A stretch of 64,000 nucleotides of DNA from Antedon mediterranea (GCF_964355755.1 NC_092675.1:20536912-20600911), one strand, 5' to 3'; counted from the first letter of the stretch, positions 38,794 to 52,264 are shown. Notes: generated by a model from the sequence alone, not told the origin. Numbers and translations: made by a program.

Positions 38794-41035
38794 ATGTCCA
38801 ATCCATACCAAAGTGCTGGAGGAAGTCTTAAACTAAAAGGTGTTTCAGATCACGTCATAAAGAAGTAAGTCCCAGAGCAATTGTGAATCTATGGAACTCT
38901 ATACCTAATTTAATTATGTTGTTCTTTGCACTCAGTCAGTAAACACATTCAAAAACAACTTTTTGACAGAAATAGGCCTAGTCTAGGCCTATATTTTATT
39001 ATTATAACAAACACTCTGTAATCAACAAAGCGTCTTTATCTTTAAATATGCTACGTCGTGTCAAACATATTCTACCTCGACAGGCTCTCTGTCACATTTA
39101 CATATCACACGTTAGACCATTAATGGAATATGCAGCTCCTGTTTGGTGTAATATCCCAGTTAAATTAAGTGATGAACTAGAAAATATCCAGATTTCTGCA
39201 GGTAGAATATGTACTGGTGCGTGGAAACATACAAGTCATAATGCATTAAGACAAGAATTAGGCTGGTTATCATTGGAAAAACGTAGACAATTTCTTAACC
39301 TAATACTGTTTTTTAAAATTATTCATAAGTTAACACCAGTGTATCTTTACTCCTTATTTAATTTTTCTGACAATATTGAAGTTTATAACTTGCGTAACAT
39401 CCGAAATATAATAATTCCATTTTGTAAGACCACATCATATCGTTTATCTTTTGTCCCATCTATTATAACGAATTGGAATGAGTTAAATAATGAAATAAAA
39501 AATTCCTCATTTCTTGTTGAGTTTAAAAAATTGCTACTGAAATCCAATTTGTTTGAAACAAAAAAACGTTCTTATTATGATACAGGTGATAAGAAGATTA
39601 ACCAAATTCACACTAGAATCCGACTTGGTTTCAGCTGTCTCAATTCGCATTTATTCTTACATGGACTTCGGGACAATCCAAATTGTACTTGTGGCTTTAA
39701 TGTTGAGAATCCGCTTCATTTCTTATGTTACTGCCCTAATTATAATACACAAAGAGATATTCTACTTGTAAGCGCTAACTCAATTATTGAGGATATCTTA
39801 GCCAAGGATTTTTCTTTAACATTTAATTTTACATTTTTAAGTGAAATTTTTATTTTTGGTTCCGATCTTCTTTCGAATTGTGAAAATGCTTTATTATTTT
39901 ATTATGTACAACAATTTCTTGTTAATTCTGGAAGATTTAATTGATGTTTCTGTTAGTTATTTTAAAATGTTGTATTTGTTAATCTGAGGCGCCTTGAAGC
40001 TAAGATGGTTCCATCTTGTAAGGCGCCTCTGTGTAATATACTGAATAAAAAAAAAAAAAAAAAAAAAAAAAAAACACTAAGAGAAGAGTTTTAATATCAC
40101 TAAAGGTAAGGTAGGTAAGTTTAAAAAAAGGACATTGTTAAAAAATGAAGTTCAGCATGCAGCTGTTGTTGTTTTGTGTAACTAACTGTAAGTTCCCGTA
40201 AGTGTAAGGCCTACAAAATGCAATTAAAGATTTGTTCTTGTGATAATATTTACTACTAATATACACTAGGCCCTACCAAATCTTACTGTAAAGCATTATC
40301 AATTTAGAGTGTTAATTTTCATAAATAATAAACATACTTTTAAAGCAATTTTCATGATGATTTTGTCATATTTTTAGAAAGAAGAAAAAAGGTAAGAAGC
40401 TGAAGAAACTAGAGCAACAAGTACCAACAACTGCGCAAGATTCACAGGAAGACGTCCCAACCAAAGTAAAACGAGAAAAAAGAACCCCAGCGGAAATTGC
40501 CTTTGATAGGGTCCAAGAGAAAAGGGTCAGTTATTCACTATTCAGAACATTACTTTGATTACACAGTCTCAACACTGCCATTTATAAACATTTATTCGTT
40601 TAGTAGTATGTAGATATTGATATTTTGTATTTCCAATTCATACTTTATTACATTCAATCATGGAGGAATTATCTAAACAATAATTTGTCCATGATTCAAT
40701 ATTCCAATATACTACTAGCTTATATCAAATTAAGTTTTTACTTCTATTTGCTAAACAGATATTATACTTAACTTTGTACTTGTTTACTTCTTTTTACAGA
40801 AAGCACAGAGAATTTTAGAAAAAGCTCAGAAAAAACACAAAGAAAGAGTTGAGGTAGCAATATTTTATATATATTGTAATTTTTGCTTTTTTGTAAAAGA
40901 AATACATAATCCAGACAGTATTTTTCCACAAAATAATATTTATAATATTTATTGTTATATTTTCAGGAATTTAATCAAAATTTGGACAAGTTATCAGAAC
41001 ATTATGATATTCCCAAAGTCAGTTGGACAAAGTGA
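38794..41035 (+). CDS. FAM32A: FAM32A, spliceosome exon-ligation factor, 4 coding exons, 113 aa
   Basis: Small basic nuclear protein; in human spliceosome structures FAM32A sits at the active site and supports exon ligation. Exons: 38794-38864, 40378-40525, 40800-40853, 40967-41035 (TGA); phases agree and all introns are GT-AG. The N-terminus has the family's LKLKGV element, followed by a lysine-rich stretch, RTPAEIAFDRVQEKR, a coiled-coil-like KAQRILEKAQKKHKERVEEF, and the highly conserved tail LSEHYDIPKVSWTK. Human FAM32A is 112 aa, so the model is complete. Intron 1 (about 1.5 kb) carries a sense-oriented LINE. The 3' UTR ends after a poly(A) signal near 41611. It lies 271 bases from the start of DDX46 on the opposite strand. 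Confidence 0.96.
39016..40074 (+). mobile_element. 5'-truncated non-LTR retrotransposon (LINE) in FAM32A intron 1
   Basis: An intact frame from about 39021 to 39944 encodes the C-terminal part of a LINE ORF2: the reverse-transcriptase thumb region (MLRRVKHILPR, HVRPLMEYAAPVW) and a Cys/His cluster (CTCGFNVENPLHFLCYCPNY). It ends with a perfect-arm hairpin (39986-40029) and an uninterrupted run of about 28 A. A likely 7-base target-site duplication, AAACACT, lies at 39009 and 40072. Intact frame, clean tail and duplication suggest recent insertion, in the sense orientation of FAM32A. Clade is not certain (Jockey/CR1-like). Confidence 0.88.
39986..40029 (+). other. 3'-terminal hairpin of the LINE
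   Basis: GAGGCGCCTT and AAGGCGCCTC form a 10-bp outer stem; AAGATGG and CCATCTT form a 7-bp inner stem. In UnaL2-like LINEs such a 3' stem-loop is what the reverse transcriptase recognises. Confidence 0.8.
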
Positions 41036-41610
41036 AACAACTCATCATCAAATTGCGGTCTCCAGATTTTTTATATTTATTGTAGTCTCATTACAATAAT
41101 GGAAAGCTGCATAAGCAAGGGCCTGAGATATTGATATATAGATAGAAAAGTGTACCATATAATTGTGTTTAAAAAGAAACATTCAGATGTCTGCAACAGA
41201 TAATAATTATTCTAATGTACAGTAAAGATGGTTACAATTATCTATCTATTAATTAATTGCTTTATTTTCGATTTAATATGAACTCTAAAATCCCATCATT
41301 AAAGACAGTTAATGAGGTTTCAGAGATATGTCTTAGGGGAGGAGATCCAGAATTGATAAACCACTAGCAACAAAATGGTCTAAAGAAACTTTAAACATTT
41401 TAAGGTCTTTACAATATGGCAATTCTGAACCATTTTTATGTTAAAAATTCACTGAAAATAGATCAGTAATATTTGGTTGATGGTTTGTAAATCTCATTTG
41501 TTTAAATATTTAGTACAGTACAATGTAATCTGGTTCGGTTTTATTTAAGACATATTAATAGGTTGTACTAATAATGTATTTACTGTCTGGATTATGTATT
41601 TCTGGTTGTA

Positions 41611-41616
41611 AATAAA
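41611..41616 (+). terminator. Poly(A) signal of FAM32A
   Basis: AATAAA hexamer about 575 bases after the FAM32A stop codon, preceded by a TTGTA context and followed by ATGCACTTG. It is the first well-placed canonical hexamer in the 3' UTR. Confidence 0.55.
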
Positions 41617-41919
41617 TGCACTTGTAGAATCCAAATTTAATTTTTTATTAAATTTATCAATAGATTGTGTGTTTAGTGACCTTTTCTTATTTAATTTATA
41701 TGCATATAAAAAACTTTCAATCTAAATCTTATCTTTTAATATAAATATTTTAAGCTTCATGATAAATAAGCAACGATATAATATAGCCGGCTTACATATC
41801 TCTGTAATTAAATAAGTGAAAACTTTTAAATTAACGCACATGCGCCCTCTATATCATTTTCTTTCGCTTGAACAGTAGTTGAACAACAGAAGATTGTAAA
41901 CAAGTTTAGTTTGTGGTAG

Positions 41920-44463
41920 CAGTACTTACGATCGAATGAACAACGGAAATTGTTAGATTTTTACGCACGATTTAAATCGTTAGATGCTGTGTGGACTGCA
42001 TTCTTCATAAACATCCTAGCAGGTTCTCTGTTTTACCAAGAGATTATCATGTACCGACAATTTAATGGACATTTTGTTTGGATTTTCATGACCATCATCA
42101 TCGTGTCAGGTAAGCGATACCGTTTTAAGCCCGTTACCACCAGAACTTGAGAAGAGTGTCAGGTTCTTTAGCCTAGCCATGTGAGAGTTGTTGCTTAGGT
42201 ATTTTTCCAGGTCACTTAACATGATAATTGTTCATAAAACGTGTTTTTAATCATATTTATTAATACAATAGAATCGATTAGCACCCGTTTTTAAAATTAG
42301 TATAGTAAATGAAGTAATAAATCAATCGAAAATCAAAGAAAACTTTTTCGTGAACTTCACTTTCTGAGCAACCATTGAGTATGGGGAAAGGCAATGCAAA
42401 TTAATTGAACAGTCCGACATTAACATGCATATGCATTATACACCCCTCCCCCTCCCCCCTCACTCCTCGAAATATAGTAATAAATATACCAGGGCAGTAG
42501 GGGTCAACAGCAGTCTTTTGACACCAATGAGAATATCTTGATTCTCTTTATAAACCACTCTTTTGCTCAACAATACAAGCCTCGGGCATAATACTATGTC
42601 TGTCCTATTTTTGTTGTGTATCTTTCAGTCGTTTTGGAAAAAACGCATTTAAATTTCAAAAAATAAAAAATCATTTAAACATTATTAAATATTAAAACAA
42701 TGTAATATTATTAAGTTTTTGTGTTATAAACACATTAATTCAACTTAGTGGTAAGAATATTTTATGCATATTATTGGTATGATTATTGGCTCAATTGTCC
42801 TTTACTGTATATATAAATTCATAAACTTTTTGATAAACTTATTTAGAATATAGTATTAAAACAAATTTCAGTCAATCATTCTCCCTACAGTAGGGCCTGT
42901 TTCTGCGAATATTATAAACCATAATAAATTACCCCAAGTTTTTTTGGAAGGAAATAAAATGTTATAATGTTGTTAAGTCAAACTACCATCATTTTGAATG
43001 CCTGAGCACATTGGATTTCAATGGTGAAATTTGGTATACAGTAATATAAATAAATTGTTTTTTTTACTAATTTCAAATAAAGTTACTCAGCAGACTGAAG
43101 CTAGTTGAAGTTTACACTCTTTCGTGGCACTTATCCTACAGTAATCCTAACTCGAAGTTAAATATATATAACTTTACAATTATAAGGAAAAACTAAAGTA
43201 TTTATCCCCTGATTGTACTGAACTTTTGTCACTGTATCGATTGACAACGTATGTCATGTGTGCTTTCATTGGAACATGCGCTGCGTTACATGTCGTAACT
43301 AAGAGCAACCTACTTTAGCTTATTATGCATTCATTATCTGTCGTAATAGTTATTAGTCTCTACCTAGTTAATATCTAAAATGACTAATTCGTTTGCAGGA
43401 TTTTTGTTAAGGATCAAGGTAAAGCAAACATGTAGCTAAAAAGATTTGACAGTCAGGAGACCTGTAGAAAAATAAGGGAAACCATTTGTTTGTTATGCAT
43501 GATTTTAGAAAGCTTCTAGTCTAGGCTTAGAACCAAAAAAACCAAACCAAAATATCTTTGCCTGTCTCTTCGTTTCTGCCTTAATTGCAAAACAAAAAAC
43601 ATATTGACATATAGCACATATAAATCTGTCTAATTGATTTGAGAAGTGCTTGGTTCGAATCTTGTCAAAGCCAAAAAGAAAAAAACATTTTTGTAATTGT
43701 AATTTATCAGATTATTTTCAACTTTGTTATTAATTTGTGATTTCAGCATAAATCTTGTATACTATTTACTTCATAAAGTAGATAATTATATAATCATTAT
43801 ACAATACATAGGTAGTGATACTAGAGTACCCAGGGAAGACTGAATTATATTTCTGTTTTTAAACCATTAGCATTCTCAAACTTTGTTATTTGATGAGAAG
43901 AATCAAACAAACCAGTAGCTATTGTTTACACAGTAAACAACCTATCCATTATTTTGTCTGAATTGTTGTTTGGTTTTAAGTACATATTGGTGTAACATTT
44001 TAAATATTCCTTTGACAAAAGCAATGATGTACACAGTATTGGATTGCAAGAAATGGGCAGGTTAACATTCACAGTACACAACTACAAAATAAACCAAATA
44101 TTATAAGATTAATCATGGTATTTTTTAGATATTAAAGATATCGTTGCCATCTTATTATTATCTAGGCGCTTTCCCCTCCCCACCTCCCTCTTTCTGAAAT
44201 TACAATGCAAAATATAGGACATCAGGTTGAGCTACTGTAAGCACAATTTTAAATTTTTTTAGTCCCCCTACTTCCCCCGCCCTCAATATCGTGGATCCGA
44301 CGTTGGCTGTCTTCTAATTATCAAATTTTAAAGTAAAGATGATACTGTATATAATTAAATGATTACTATATTTTTAGGCATGAAGTGTGCCAGAGTCATT
44401 GGACCGCCCACTGATAAAATATCTACGATAAGTGTAGACAAAAGAACCTGTGGAGAAGTTTAG
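41920..44463 (+). CDS. Candidate short membrane-protein gene (two exons), start codon unclear
   Basis: An open frame runs from about 41920 to 42110 and ends at a good donor (TCAG|GTAAGC). It encodes a hydrophobic, aromatic-rich stretch with one or two likely membrane segments (AVWTAFFINILAGSLF; FVWIFMTIIIVSG). The spacing loosely recalls the N-terminus of XK-related proteins, but I cannot confirm a family. There is no in-frame ATG before the hydrophobic part; the nearest ATG (41936) is one base out of frame. A phase-matched acceptor near 44380 (ATATTTTTAG) leads to a 22-codon tail ending TAG at 44461-44463, followed by AATAAA at 44583. Another phase-matched acceptor at about 61740 offers an alternative ending. 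Could equally be one exon of a larger gene, or a pseudogene. Confidence 0.3.
42112..44370. other. AT-rich non-coding stretch
   Basis: No coding exon recognised. A left transposon end, GGGCCTGTTTCTGCG, lies near 42894, belonging to the family at 59173. Confidence 0.5.
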
Positions 44464-44969
44464 GAAATTAGCCTAGAAGCTAAACCATAGGAATTTCAAC
44501 TAGATTGTCGTCATTTAAGATACGAACCAAGATTTAATAATCTACTAGCTTGCCTATGATTCATAGATTAAAAATATAATAAAATAAACCAATGAAATTT
44601 GTGATGTTTTAAAAATAATAATAATGTTTATTGAAAGTGTTGCTTGTTATGTGGTAGTAAACATACGTTTTTTCATTAGAGGTTTTACCATACAGTAGTA
44701 ATTTAATTATAAATAGGCTAAATGGTTATGATAATAATAAATAAGAAAATTATAATTATTATTTTTATATATAATAAATAATATAATTTATATTACAAAC
44801 ACAACAACTAAATATTAATACAGAACTAATAGTGTAAAGTTTTAATTTTAAAGCTATTGAATAAAAAAAACAAGACAAAAATGACAAAACATTATTAATG
44901 CAGGTACATATTAAAAGTAAATAAAGATGTGTCCTTTATTATCATACAAATGTAACCAGCATATAAAAG

Positions 44970-45560
44970 TTTAAATGATTTCCATTTATGAAAAAAAGTA
45001 CTGCATGTCCTTGATACTGTATGGACATAAAAGATGAATTCATAAACATTTAATAACTACTTTTGTGAGAATATTAATATTTCCATTTATGAAAAAAAAA
45101 TAAGTCTGGTCTTTAATCACATGAACATATGAATTCATAAACAACTCGGATGAATATTAATATTTCTATCAATGAAAACGAAAAGTACTGGTCCTAGTTC
45201 AACAATGAAAATTTCATAAACATATATTGAAATTCTTTTGATATTTATATAAAATATTCCTAGAGTAGTAATCGAGAGAATAGTGGTTAGTATCAATATG
45301 TTAATTTTCACTAAATTAAGATTAAAACTGGTTCTAGTTCAACAATGAAAATTTCATAAACATTACATGTAATTGAATTTCTATTATTCATATAATAATA
45401 TATTCCTATTATATATTTCTAAGTACTTCGGGCAATATTATGAGTTGTTAATTTTCACTAAACGAAAGTACAGCTGGCCCTAGCTCAACAATGGATATCA
45501 TATTTTGTAAACATTAATTTTTATGTAATTAAATTATTCACAATATTATAAATACAGTAG
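44970..45560. repeat. Degenerate tandem repeat, about 110-170-bp units
   Basis: Four or five diverged copies sharing CAATGAAAATTTCATAAACAT and TTAATTTTCACTAAA segments. No coding content. Confidence 0.6.
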
Positions 45561-45929
45561 AACCTGAAAAACTTTCTATTTCTAAGTGCAGATCAATTAT
45601 TGATTTAGATTAATGACTAATAAATAAATATAGATTTTATATTGTACTTATTGTAATAGATTAGAAAACTAGGTTAAGATCACAGTAAATTTGCTTATAA
45701 TTGATAATCAGTAGTTATATATTTAAAGGTGTCTTTGTCTATTACTGTCCAATATCCCCACCCACAAATGATGAACTTTAAAACTAGTTTGATAAAAGTG
45801 AAAATGAAAATAATTTCATTTTGAAGAAATATTGATTGATTATCTTTGTATAATTTTTTTTCTCACTTTCTTTGTTTGATTTTGTGCTAAAAAATGTAAT
45901 AAACCACAGAATTTGACAGTTGATTTATA

Positions 45930-46105
45930 TAAAAACCGAATAAAACAAAAAAGAAAATAATTAAACCTGCATCTTTCCTATTGTGAGGAAAGGGGAAATA
46001 AAATATTTGTATAAAAAACGAATAAAACAAAAAAGAAAATAATTGAACCTGCATCTTTCTTATTTAGTATTATTGTGAGGAAAGGGGGAAATAAAATATT
46101 TCAGT
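45930..46105. repeat. Direct duplication of about 85 bp
   Basis: Two copies of a segment with CGAATAAAACAAAAAAGAAA, AACCTGCATCTTTC and TGTGAGGAAAGG; the second has a short insertion. Confidence 0.85.
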
Positions 46106-46619
46106 GACTTTAAACAGTACAGTACATTAACACACTGTGTAACAATTTCTTGGTACTTTCTTTGAACCTTTAATAGCATGCCAGAATTCATTGGTCCGTA
46201 ACCTCACAGCAGCCTACTACAGTATTTTTAGCAATTAGACACAGGCTCCACCGAATCTTAGTATGGGTCATTTCTGCCACGCAATTTATTTTAATGTGAT
46301 TCTTTGCGAAGATGAATTCAACTTTAAATAAAATCAATATTCTATAGTATATTTATAAAATCCTTTTACTTAAACATGATTATAACACTAGTATTAGTCA
46401 TCAGAGTCCATTATTGTTTGTCAAATTTGTAATTACAGTTAGAATAAAATTCTCCTTTCAGAGTGGGACACTTTGTTGGGTCTGAATGTTCTATTGTATC
46501 AATGATTGTATAGTTTTACTACAGTATGTAATGTTTATGATTGTTAAATGTATATAATGCATTCCACAATGTCATCCACATGTCATCTCAATGCGCTGTC
46601 GACTTACACTTTTCAATAC

Positions 46620-46770
46620 ATGCTTCTCCCTTAAGAGTCATACGAAGTCAGTGCTGCCAACTAGGTCGCTATTTCTTCTGTCCACAACAGTGGCTGTGTG
46701 AACTAGTATACCGGGGCAACTCCCTACTCATCTCGAAAGATGTACTAGGTTCAACAATTTATTTATGTCA
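46620..46770 (-). mobile_element. Possible dispersed repeat fragment
   Basis: A more GC-rich, non-coding segment; on the minus strand it reads GAACCTAGTACATCTTTCGA then GAGTAGGGAGTTGCCCCGG, a word combination I associate with dispersed repeats in other marine invertebrates. No other copy is in the window. Confidence 0.3.
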
Positions 46771-47390
46771 TTTGAAAAACCAAGCATTCATTTTATAGGC
46801 TATGCAAATTCCTCAATCAAGTAATTATTATTGATTATAATAGTGTCAATTTCAATGCTGCTGAAAAGTATGCATTTTAAACAGTTATTCTGTTTAAAAC
46901 ACATTGTTGATACTATATGAATGAAAAAGCTAATGTAGATATGGATTTAGCAGAGTGACTTCACAATGAATGTTTAGCAACCCACAAGCCCTGACCTAAA
47001 GGTCGTCAGTTAATTCCGAACTCATGCCATTTTTGTAATCTCTAATATGACAAAGCAAATCATTTTCTCAATGAAAGTTGTCTATTTTATTATGGCTAAA
47101 ATATGAAAATTACAGCTGTAACATTTTAGATCTAATATTTAGTAGTTTTATTTATTATTTTAAAATATAGATTTTCTTATCAGCAGATGTTTAATGATAA
47201 TAATGATGAACTTTAATTTTGTTTAAAATATGCAGTAATTTATAAAGTAATGACATACAAAAAAAGGCTTGGTGTGTTGTCTTTCTTTACTTTACTGTGA
47301 GAATTTCACTAGCTAGCTAATTGGTTCAGTTTTTGCTGGCAAGAAAATTTACACCAGTTATTCAATTTTGTTTACAGCAGAATCAAATAT

Positions 47391-47476
47391 ATAAAGCTCT
47401 GTCTACACTCAACCTTTATATGACAAAATGTGATGTGCCTATATATGAACATGATGATGTCAAACTAGTTTAATAA
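47391..47476. mobile_element. MITE family A, copy 8, left half only
   Basis: AAAGCTCTGTCTACACTCAA and the ATGATGATGTCAAACTAGTT junction; the right arm is lost. Confidence 0.7.
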
Positions 47477-48624
47477 GGAATATTTGGGTTATAAATGTCA
47501 TTTTATTGAGTGAATTCAGTGAAATTCTTGCCAAAATGCAGAGAGCGACAGAGGTCGTGCTATTTAATATTTCGACCCATATTGAAGTTGCAGATAGCAC
47601 AAGATTTTAATAATAAACCTTTGTGATGTCACCAGTAAATCAATTAAACAACTTCAAAACTTTTTTGTGGACATTCATGCAAACAAACATACATTCAAAG
47701 CAAGTATTATACAATAGCCAAATAAGAAGAAGAATTTTGCTGAGTAATTAAGTTTAGACTAGACATCAAAGGTGGTTGGTTGATGTCAATCATCAACATT
47801 ATTTAGGTTACTATTATTTGCTTTAAGCCTAGTAGTAGTACCAGTGGTAATATTTGACTGCATAGTAAAAGTACAGTACACTGAACTTGTGTCATTTATT
47901 GAGGCCTGCATCTATTGACCTATAAAGTATAATCAACTATATTTACTGTGTCCTATATAAAAAGGCGCCGACAGATAACAAGCATTATTCAGAAAACAAT
48001 AAAACTACTGACTGTTATCATGATAGCCTTGAAATTTCTATTTTAAAATTTCATAAAAGGAATGCCACTTTGAAGGGATTTTATTTCTTGTTTTTGTTGA
48101 AATTTACTCAAATGAATATAATCCTTTTTATTTATTATAATCTCAGGCAAATGCATTCATTCGATATTATAATGAAATTGAGAAGAAGGTGTATATTATT
48201 ATAATAGAATGCATGGTCTGTGCTGTGCTGTGTTTTAAAAACCAAAAGGGGTATTGAACCCTTGATGTCATTTTTTGAAACATAAAATTTATGGTAATAC
48301 ACTGTGAAATATTTAATCTGTTACTATATTTACAAACACAATATATAAAATGTCAATATCAATTTATTTTAATTTAAAATACAGTGAAACACCTTTGGAA
48401 CCAAGAAAATTGTCCCTTTTGGATGTCCTCGCATATTTATAACTCGCCAAGTATTTACATTTATAGGCCTCACGAATATCAAACCATATAAAGGCCAATT
48501 TACACAGATGAGAGGTAATTGTAAGCGGAAAACTGCTTTAGCTTGTCCCATGTAGAATCTATGTTTGTAAATGGTCATATTAAGAATAACATAGATTCTA
48601 TATATGTATACCAAAACATATTTC

Positions 48625-48690
48625 TATACCAGCCTTCCTGGAAAACCAGACATATTTGGCCAGCCCAAAGGTGTCCAGCATTGGGATTCA
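48625..48690. mobile_element. Fragment of the CAGTCAACTCTCCC MITE
   Basis: Matches the segment CCAGCCTTCCTGGAAAACCA through AGGTGTCCAGCATTGGGA of the copy at 49236; both termini are missing. Confidence 0.65.
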
Positions 48691-49235
48691 TTTTATGCTA
48701 TGTATTACCATTACCACTCATCTTTGTAAATTTAATAGTACACTTCCATGACACAGGACCTGTATTATCTATCATGGCACAATATTGCACATCCATTAGT
48801 AAACAACTGGTTAATGTAAGAGATTAACAAGGATTTAACAGTAGTGTGAAAAGGAGTTTATGGAGCTAATGAAGAGTTTTATTCAGTACCTCATAAATCA
48901 CAATCCAGTTTTGTTCTTTATTGATCTAAATTTGTCAGTCAATTAAGTGTTATTGATTTATTGGACAGCCATCTATATAACATACCATCAGAAAATATTA
49001 AGAAGATTCAACCTTGTCTATTTTGTACTTTTTAACCTTATGTAACTAGACCACTTTGAAAAGTAGTACAGTACTATATTGTTAAAAAATTGAATGACAA
49101 AGACAAAAGCAAGAATAAATAAATAATATATATAGTACAATAGTTATTTTTATTGTTTATTTTATATTTCTTAACCTTGTAACCATAGATGAAATAAATA
49201 TTTATTCCCTCCATGTTGTACTAATTTTTAAAAGT

Positions 49236-49392
49236 ACAGTCAACTCTCCCAATACCAGACTTTTCTTGAAGTCTAAACAGTTCCAAATTCATTTTTACCA
49301 TTCAAAACACATTCCAAATACCAGCCTTCCTGGAAAACCAGACATATTTGGCAAGCCCAAAGGTGTCCAGCATTGGGAGAGTTGACTGTAGT
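49236..49392. mobile_element. Pogo-like MITE with CAGTCAACTCTCCCAAT ends
   Basis: TA|CAGTCAACTCTCCCAAT at the left and ATTGGGAGAGTTGACTG|TA at the right: perfect 17-bp inverted termini inside a TA duplication, as in pogo/Tigger elements. Related fragments lie at 48625-48690, 53976-54110 and 61122-61140. Confidence 0.85.
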
Positions 49393-50980
49393 ATGGTATG
49401 GTACTGAAATCTTACTGTGACACAACAGTAGTTTGTAAGTGCCTTACTTTAAAGTGTGTAAGTATGTCGATATATATTGGGAAATTCATTTTATGCTTTG
49501 TATTCTAATATATATGCATACAAGAACATAAGCAGATTATAAACTGAAATCCATCATATCCATCAAAGATACGAATAAACTTCATAATCTTTTCTCATAT
49601 TTTAGAATTATTTTTAAGATTAAGTATAAAGGTTAAGTTAATATATTAGGTTTAAGAAAACTTGTCTATCTAGGTATGTTTATATTATAGTTAATATTTA
49701 TCTTTATTTTACTCATCTTAAAGGTAGGCAAAGGGTAAGTGGTGGGTTCGAGTTTAACTCGAAAGCCAGGGTACAACCAGAGGCAAATGATGATCTTGGA
49801 TAATATTTGTGTTTTTAATAGTCAATTATTTTTTTAGTAGTAAATTTTTATATGCTACGCTGTTATGCATCATTACAATAGTGCGACTAGGGCCAAGAAC
49901 AGCTAACACAAATAACTATCACAAATTTAATGTTTACATTTGGGCAAAACTTTCATTCTCCAAAAAATTGTAAACAAACTTTCCCCACTAATTTCTTTAT
50001 TTCCATGACTAAGGGGTAGGCCTATTATTGTGAGGAGCTTATTAGTCATACAAATCCGGGAGTAATGTCAAGGTCTGCAAGCATGAACATAAATGCTCCA
50101 TTCCCAAAACCGAGAGTGAATCATCATCACTAATTGATTGCTAGATAAATCAAGTTTATACAATTGTTTTAAAGTGTCAAATTTATACAATTGTTGTTGT
50201 TATGATTAGATTTAGTTTAATACTTTTTATTTATCTAAATAAATTGCTTCTTTTTTTATAGAAAATATAGCTATTCTTTACATTGCCTAGTAAAATTATA
50301 ACCATGATTATGAACAAACTTTGTGATAGTCATACAAATGTCACTATAAATAATGATTGAAGAACAGGCTTGCTGTCAAGTTTAAGAGGTAAAAGTCAAG
50401 CAAGTGTGCAGTAGAGAATAATTAGTCAATAAATGACTTTATCAGAGGGCAATTACTTATAAGTTAGTACCTTATTTGGTGTGTGTTATATGGATTCTCA
50501 GCAGGGGTGGTAGCTAATGAGTTCATAGGCACTTTTAGCCCAGAGTTGTCAAAACAGGAGCACCATACCTCAGTAATAATTGCTAGCTAAACTCAACCTA
50601 AAGTATGATAGATCTATTAACCTTGCAACTGTTTATCCATACTTTGAAGTCTCTAGCCATTTTCTAGATTTTAAGTAAGCCATGAAATACTTTCATTAAA
50701 ACCATAACATTTGATTAGCCATATTACTGATCAATTTTGGAATAGAAAACTTGGTTTTGTATTGTTGATTAACCACTCAAAATAGAGTATGTTAGCCTGT
50801 CTGTTGTCATTTATTTTCTAGATTTTGAGTAAGCCAAGGAATATTTTTATTTATTAGATCATAACAATCTGAATTTGAAGTCTAGAAAATCGTGTGTTTT
50901 GCTATCTGTTTGATAAATCTGCAATATTATGGTGCTATATGTAGCATTTCGCTATGCTAAACTGACGAAGATATTCGGTG

Positions 50981-51153
50981 TAAAGCTTTGTCTACACTAT
51001 CAAACTAGTTTGACAAATATGGTAGTGATATGCCTAAATATGGTAGTAATATGCCCAAATATGGTAATCATATGACATCATAATGTTCAGATATGGGCAC
51101 ATCACATTTTTTTGTCATATAAAGTTTCATACTGTAGTGTAGACAGAGCTTAA
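50981..51153. mobile_element. MITE family A, copy 9
   Basis: Full-length copy in the gene-poor right part of the window; ends TGTCTACACTATCAAACTAG and GTGTAGACAGAGCTTAA. Confidence 0.85.
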
Positions 51154-52264
51154 AGCTACTATGAATGTTATTGTAAGTAAGCTTGATTAATCAACTGTGA
51201 TCCCTTGTTGGTCACTTACAGCGAGCAATGCAGCGATACTCATGGTAATTGGTTTATGCTAGGAAAATACTTTGTTTCAAACATTATTGTAGCCTAGGGC
51301 AAACGGTATTCTAATGAAAATATGTTGCTCCAACATACAGAAATGGTGCTAACATTTCAATACCATTAGAACCAGAGGATCGGACTGTAACAATCCATGT
51401 CTGAAATCATTATATCAACTTTATAAGCCTCCTTTCTTACTGTTTGAGTAATCGACATTGATCTTCTGTATTTATCTCGGGTTGATTCCACTATTAGGCA
51501 CAGCCTGTTCGTTTAATATTATATGTATATGTTTGTTTATATGTTTTTGTGTGGTAATTCTTTATTTACTCTAAAGACCTGAGCCATATGTGTATTAAAC
51601 AACAAACCGCTTTGAACTTGATTCTATGCTCATAATTTATATAATAATTTTTCTATGCACCATTAATGGAAATAAATGTTAATAAAGTGAAATCTACCAT
51701 ACATTAAAAATCACCAATGGGAAGGTAAAATGAAGAAGGTGGTACGTTGGAACATTACAAGATGAGGGCGTGGTTGTGGACTAGTCCATTATGATGCAGG
51801 GGGATATTGTCGGTTTATACAGGTAAGCTAGGCACAAAATAGACTTAATATTATGATAAAGGTATACTGTAAACAAAAATTCTCCTGTCATATTTATCCC
51901 TTTTATAAAATAGGATGCTAAAAATGTTTGTGATAAGATAAATTTCTTGATCAAATCTACCTTAAGATTTCTATAATCTTCCTTAAGATTTCTATAATCT
52001 TCTTTAGGTTCCTTATACCCCGTAGCCTATAACAAATACAATGAAACACAACAAAATAAAAAATACAATGAAAGTAATGCAACAAAAAAATCACAATACC
52101 TTCATTAATATCATTGTATACAACAAAGAAAGTCAAGTATCAACACATTAATCTTTGTAATCTTTAAAAAACCAACAATACAGTGATAATAATTGTATAA
52201 CTACTGTGGAGTATAGCTTTGTGTCAGGGAGGAATTAGTTTTGCCCACTTTGATATAATGTAGT

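Larger units (their letters stand above)
46110..51000. other. Gene-poor stretch
   Basis: Holds the MITE and repeat fragments listed separately; otherwise low-complexity AT-rich DNA with no exon I can support. Confidence 0.5.

Noticed and set aside
39021-39944. LINE frame as an exon of FAM32A
   Set aside because: FAM32A exons 1 and 2 join in phase without it, and it ends in its own stop and poly(A) tail.
46541-46798. 85-codon open frame
   Set aside because: No recognisable domain, no splice sites in phase, and it overlaps a probable dispersed repeat.
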